From NCBI GenBank assembly GCA_963656065.1, contig CAVKGV010000031.1:1-14005 (forward strand): a stretch of DNA of 14,005 nucleotides. Reading direction: 5' to 3'. The notes beneath the pieces were generated by a model, which was not told the origin of the DNA, did no database searches, and worked only from the letters and a program-made list of their open reading frames with translations. The stretch is from Hallerella sp963656065. Lineage in GTDB: Bacteria > Fibrobacterota > Fibrobacteria > Fibrobacterales > Fibrobacteraceae. Below, in pieces: positions 10,854 through 14,005 of the stretch (positions within the stretch are counted from its first letter, which is position 1; each line of letters begins with the position of its first letter). The position numbers and the translations under genes are program-made.

Positions 10854-11763
10854 TCTCAATCTGCCAGCGGATATGCCTTTCCATGGCATTGCGGGCGTCA
10901 AAGTGCAGGTTGAACGCTTCCGCAATCTTTTCGACGGAGAAGAGCATCGGCTTTTCGGACCAGCCCAGATCCCTCTCTTCGATTTTTGCCGCGCTTTTCT
11001 TGCCCGTCAGGCTTTCATATTCGGCGAGCATCCTTTCGGCGATGCTTTTCCACGAGATCCAGTTCGTTCCTAAGCCAAGGAAAATTTCCTCGTCGAAATC
11101 GCTGTCGAGCAGCTTGTGGAAAAGCTTTGCCTGGGAAGCCGCATCGATAAACTGCGTACCGTCGTTTTTTATCAGATGGATGGCGCTTCCCTTCACGATG
11201 GACCGTGCGATAAGCTCGAAACGCCTGTCCGGTTGGGAAACGCCGTCGCTATCGCCGAACGCGGGGCTTCCAAACGTGTAACCCGGACGGATGATGTTCC
11301 GCTTCATCGAGTTCCCGCGAAATCCCAAGACATAGGCTTCTCCGGCGGCCTTTGTCGCCCCGTAAAGATCGACGGGGAGATTTACGACATTTTCATTCAT
11401 CACCGGGCGGAATTTTCCCATCGCGGCCGTACTCGACGTGTAGATGAATTTTCGGCATCCGGCCTTTGCCGCGGCCTGCAAGACTAGAACCGTCGCCCGC
11501 GTATCGTTTTCGAGCATCGAAAGGGGAGTTTCGCCCCAGCCGAAGGCGATATGGATGCACGCTTCGCAGTTTTCGAGCCCTCTCGTAATCGTTGCCGCAT
11601 CGTAGATGGTCCCTTCGAGAATCGTCACGTTCGGATGGCGGGAAAGGGTCGGAATTTTATCGGGATGCCTGGAAAGAATCGTCAGCCGGTGTCCGCTTTC
11701 TAGAAGCTCCCGCGCGACATAATGCCCGATGAAGCCCGTTCCGCCCGTGATGAAAATCTGCAT
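10834..11763 (-). CDS. NAD(P)-dependent epimerase/dehydratase (extended SDR)
   Basis: A 309-residue protein. The N-terminal Rossmann fold begins at once with MQIFITGGTGFIG (GxxGxxG at 7-13). The short-chain dehydrogenase active site is YTSST (108-112) and Y134-G-A-T-K138. The family acts on nucleotide sugars or related metabolites using bound NAD(P); the exact substrate cannot be read from the sequence. The ATG at 11763 has GAGGA 8 nt upstream. It lies 95 bp downstream of the flippase-like gene on the same strand, so it may belong to the polysaccharide transcript or have its own promoter. No terminator is seen in the gap. The stop at 10834-10836 lies inside the coding end of the convergent sugar-kinase gene. 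Confidence 0.88.
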   Translation of the reverse strand: MQIFITGGTGFIGHYVARELLESGHRLTILSRHPDKIPTLSRHPNVTILEGTIYDAATITRGLENCEACIHIAFGWGETPLSMLENDTRATVLVLQAAAKAGCRKFIYTSSTAAMGKFRPVMNENVVNLPVDLYGATKAAGEAYVLGFRGNSMKRNIIRPGYTFGSPAFGDSDGVSQPDRRFELIARSIVKGSAIHLIKNDGTQFIDAASQAKLFHKLLDSDFDEEIFLGLGTNWISWKSIAERMLAEYESLTGKKSAAKIEERDLGWSEKPMLFSVEKIAEAFNLHFDARNAMERHIRWQIETILANP

Positions 11764-11858
11764 GTTCCAAATCCTCGTTTAAGGGTGACTTTTTCAAACT
11801 AATATTCTTTTCGTAGAGGGGTTCCCCGGAATTTGTAAATCTTTGGAGACCGAGGCGG

Positions 11859-12791
11859 TTAGGTGATCCGCTTTTGCACGGCCAGGATGACGGCTCCCTG
11901 GATTGCCTGGAACAGGATTAAAATATATCCGAGCAAATGTCCGGCAAGTACTTTGTCTGCAGGCAGTCCGACTATTCCGGCGTAAAGGGTTACCGTAATC
12001 CACTCCCGAACACCGATGCCGTTGAGCGATATCGGCAGCATGGTGATAACAACCGTGATGGCCGTAAAGACGACAACCAGCCTAAAATCCAAGGCAATTC
12101 CAACGGCTTTTAGATATCCATACGATGTCGCAAAGACGAGAAGCTGGAGCCACAAAGAGTCCAAAAGGGAGAGAAAAAATTGTTTCTTGTGATTCCTATA
12201 GACAAGTAGAGATTTTTGCAGTTTCGACACGAAAGCCAGACGACCTGAAATGAATTTTAACGAGGTAATCCTATCCGAAAAGCAGCAGAAGGCGAGAGCC
12301 GCGGCGGTTAGGAGCAAGGCGGCAATCATCCCGAAAATATACGGCGCGGGCAGTGAATAATGGAAGCACACCCACGGAAGCGAGAGGAAAAACAAGAGAA
12401 ACAGCATCAAGAGGCCTTGGATCCGCGAAATCAAAATCGCCGCCACGGAATTAGCCGTTTGCCGGAACCGTTTTCCAAACGCCAATGTCTTGACGACATC
12501 TCCGCCAAAACCTCCCGGTAAAAAAGCCGTAAAAAAATATCCGATGGCGATGTAGGCATAAAAGGTCCTGAACGGAATTTGTTTCCCGCCTTCAAGAAGC
12601 AGGCCTTTCCAGCGGTTTGCCTGGATGAGCATCGAAAGGAACGTGAAAAAAATCAACAACAGGAGCCACGACAAAGTATTCCGGTTCCAATTGGCGCAGA
12701 TTTCTTCCAAAGGAATCTTGTAAAAGATACAACCGATGCCCGTAACACTGATAAGCAACTTGAGAAAAAAAACAAGGCGCTTCTTTTGCAT
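11859..12791 (-). CDS. Flippase-like integral membrane protein (LPG_synthase_TM / UPF0104 family)
   Basis: A 310-residue protein with about seven to eight hydrophobic segments (near residues 8-24, 38-55, 76-93, 121-140, 150-168, 207-226, 235-257, 280-300), so it belongs in the inner membrane. Family landmarks are NRWKGLLL after the second segment, FLPGGFGGDVVK (~89-100), ISRIQGL and ISLNGIGVRE. Relatives include the membrane part of lysyl-phosphatidylglycerol synthase and proteins encoded beside glycosyltransferases that are presumed to help move lipid-linked sugars. It starts only 2 nt after the GT4 stop codon, implying translational coupling. Composition is more AT-rich than the trp genes. 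A role in export or assembly of the polysaccharide is inferred from context. Confidence 0.85.
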   Translation of the reverse strand: MQKKRLVFFLKLLISVTGIGCIFYKIPLEEICANWNRNTLSWLLLLIFFTFLSMLIQANRWKGLLLEGGKQIPFRTFYAYIAIGYFFTAFLPGGFGGDVVKTLAFGKRFRQTANSVAAILISRIQGLLMLFLLFFLSLPWVCFHYSLPAPYIFGMIAALLLTAAALAFCCFSDRITSLKFISGRLAFVSKLQKSLLVYRNHKKQFFLSLLDSLWLQLLVFATSYGYLKAVGIALDFRLVVVFTAITVVITMLPISLNGIGVREWITVTLYAGIVGLPADKVLAGHLLGYILILFQAIQGAVILAVQKRIT

Positions 12792-12793
12792 GG

Positions 12794-13867
12794 CTATTGT
12801 CCACAGACCTGTTTCGCCGCGGATAAAATCATCTGGCTGGATTTATCCCAGTTAAACGTCGCCGCCCATTGGATATACTCCTCGGTTTTCTTTTGTCCGT
12901 TTAACGCTTTCGATAGGACTTGCGCCATATCGCTTGAATCGGCGGGATTGAAATAGTAGGCCAAGTTTCCGCCTACTTCCGGCAACGAGGATGTATTGGA
13001 ACAGGCGACGGGAGTTCCACAGGCAAAGGCTTCAAGGACGGGCAACCCAAAGCCTTCATAAAGCGATGGCAGGACAAAAAGATTGGCAATGTTATACAGT
13101 CCAACGAGATCTTCCGGAGAGACGACGCCCGCGCGAATCACCAAGCCGGAAATTCCCAAATCCGCTTCGTTTATGCTTTCTCCCCGGCCGCTAAAGGATT
13201 TTCCCACAAGGATCAATCGACAATTTTCCCGATCCGGCATCTTTGACAGAGCTTCCAAAAGCTTGAATAGATTCTTGTGCGGTAATAAATTTCCAACATA
13301 GAGCAAAAGATTCTTGTCCCTGGGAATCGAAAATTTATCGTAGAGGTAATCGATTTCCGACGGTGCCTTTTTTTTGAATTCTTTGCCGACTCCCAAAGGG
13401 GCGACGGTGATTTTTTCGGTCGGCGTATGAAAAAAGCGGATGATGTCACGCTTTGTGCTTTCGGAATCCGTCAGGATGTGATCGGCCTTTTTGCAGGCAA
13501 TCCAGAAGATGAATTTAAAATACCAGCCGACAATGCGCGAAGGGAGAAACTGTGGATAAATAAGATGGGTCAAGTCGTGAATCGTTACGATGAGCTTTCC
13601 CCGATAAAACAGAGGAACGTTGCAATGGGGAACATGCAAAACATCCGGCTTTAATTTTCTTAAAGCCCGATAGGGAAATGAGAGCTGCTCTTTATAACCG
13701 TAAATCGAACAGTCAAAGGGTAAAAATTCAGCGAAGCGGCTCTTGTAGGGTTCCAGATTTTCTTGTTTTCCTAAAGCGATGGAATAGTTCACCCGCGGAA
13801 GCCATTCACGAATGCATGTACCTATTCCGGAGCGATCAATCATCCGCGCATCGATAGCCAATTTCAT
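12794..13867 (-). CDS. Glycosyltransferase family 4 (GT-B) enzyme
   Basis: A 357-residue retaining glycosyltransferase. The N-terminus MKLAIDARMIDRSGIGT is typical of GT4 enzymes with the glycine loop after the first strand. The acceptor-side half has DVLHVPH and TIHDLTHL. The C-terminal donor-binding half begins near LLLYVGNLLPHKN (187-199), with the E-x7-E signature in SLYEGFGLPVLEAFACGTP (E271 and E279). The donor is a nucleotide sugar, plausibly the GDP-sugar made by the gmd-like gene 4 bp upstream; that link is inferred. The enzyme is probably cytoplasmic or membrane-associated, adding a sugar to a lipid-linked glycan. The ATG at 13867 is supported by the family N-terminus; the ribosome-binding site is weak, consistent with coupling to the gene before it. 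Confidence 0.93.
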   Translation of the reverse strand: MKLAIDARMIDRSGIGTCIREWLPRVNYSIALGKQENLEPYKSRFAEFLPFDCSIYGYKEQLSFPYRALRKLKPDVLHVPHCNVPLFYRGKLIVTIHDLTHLIYPQFLPSRIVGWYFKFIFWIACKKADHILTDSESTKRDIIRFFHTPTEKITVAPLGVGKEFKKKAPSEIDYLYDKFSIPRDKNLLLYVGNLLPHKNLFKLLEALSKMPDRENCRLILVGKSFSGRGESINEADLGISGLVIRAGVVSPEDLVGLYNIANLFVLPSLYEGFGLPVLEAFACGTPVACSNTSSLPEVGGNLAYYFNPADSSDMAQVLSKALNGQKKTEEYIQWAATFNWDKSSQMILSAAKQVCGQ

Positions 13868-13871
13868 AAAG

Positions 13872-14005
13872 TCAGATTTTCCCTTCGGCGAGAAGTTTCA
13901 TGTCGCTCACGACCATGCGGCGCACCAGTTCCTCGTAGGAGATTTTCGGTTCCCACCCGAGCACCCGCTTCGCCTTCGACGCGTCGCCCACCAGGAGATC
14001 CACTT
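13872..14005 (-). CDS. gmd: GDP-mannose 4,6-dehydratase, C-terminal fragment
   Basis: Only the last 43 codons are in the window; the gene continues past the right edge. The visible end reads VDLLVGDASKAKRVLGWEPK then ISYEELVRRMVVSDM, which matches the conserved C-terminus of Gmd (VDLL.GD.SKAK..LGW.P). Gmd converts GDP-mannose to GDP-4-keto-6-deoxymannose, the precursor of GDP-fucose, GDP-rhamnose or GDP-perosamine. The stop lies 4 bp before the GT4 start, indicating an operon. The fragment is GC-rich compared with the two genes that follow. Confidence 0.8.
   Translation of the reverse strand, partial: VDLLVGDASKAKRVLGWEPKISYEELVRRMVVSDMKLLAEGKI

Overview
The window looks like a chromosomal segment of a Fibrobacter-type bacterium (Fibrobacterota). 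The main evidence is two paralogous proteins with the FISUMP domain (Fibrobacter succinogenes major paralogous domain: IGEQ.WMAENLNYAY, CPAGWH, SVRC.KD). The moderately GC-rich coding sequence, the Gram-negative outer-membrane barrel and the lipoprotein signal fit this. The assignment rests on family knowledge; no search was run.

Layout. (1) Bases 1-4188 are an accessory-looking surface-protein locus. It has a 5'-incomplete FISUMP gene (3-1091), about 1 kb of repeats, a complete FISUMP lipoprotein gene (2079-3476) and about 0.7 kb of repeats. The repeats are not random: 35-37 nt palindromic units occur in both orientations, some joined by a fixed 21-nt linker, and their stems covary between copies. 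A 90-bp element carrying an 18-bp-arm hairpin occurs once on each side of the second FISUMP gene in inverted orientation. (2) Bases 4189-6463 hold a divergent pair: an outer-membrane beta-barrel gene (minus) and thioredoxin trxA (plus). (3) Bases 6485-9740 hold a minus-strand tryptophan operon: promoter, trpL leader peptide with three consecutive Trp codons, attenuator, trpE, the fused trpGD, and a bidirectional terminator shared with trxA. (4) Bases 9780-14005 hold envelope and sugar genes: an AmgK-like sugar kinase (plus), a convergent NAD-dependent epimerase (minus), a flippase-like membrane protein, a GT4 glycosyltransferase and the 3' end of a gmd-like GDP-mannose 4,6-dehydratase gene. 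The last three are tightly packed on the minus strand.

How the genes may work together. trpL-trpE-trpGD form a self-contained unit in which a translated leader should sense charged tRNA-Trp and decide whether RNA polymerase reaches trpE. The gmd-like, GT4 and flippase-like genes probably act in making or exporting a GDP-sugar-derived surface polysaccharide. The FISUMP proteins are probably envelope-anchored. Their conserved bodies with a divergent C-terminal segment, set among palindromic and inverted repeats, suggest recombination-driven diversification.

The strongest items for follow-up are the complete trp attenuator and the covarying palindromic-element system around the FISUMP genes. 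No CRISPR array, tRNA, rRNA, transposase, integrase or reverse transcriptase gene was recognised.
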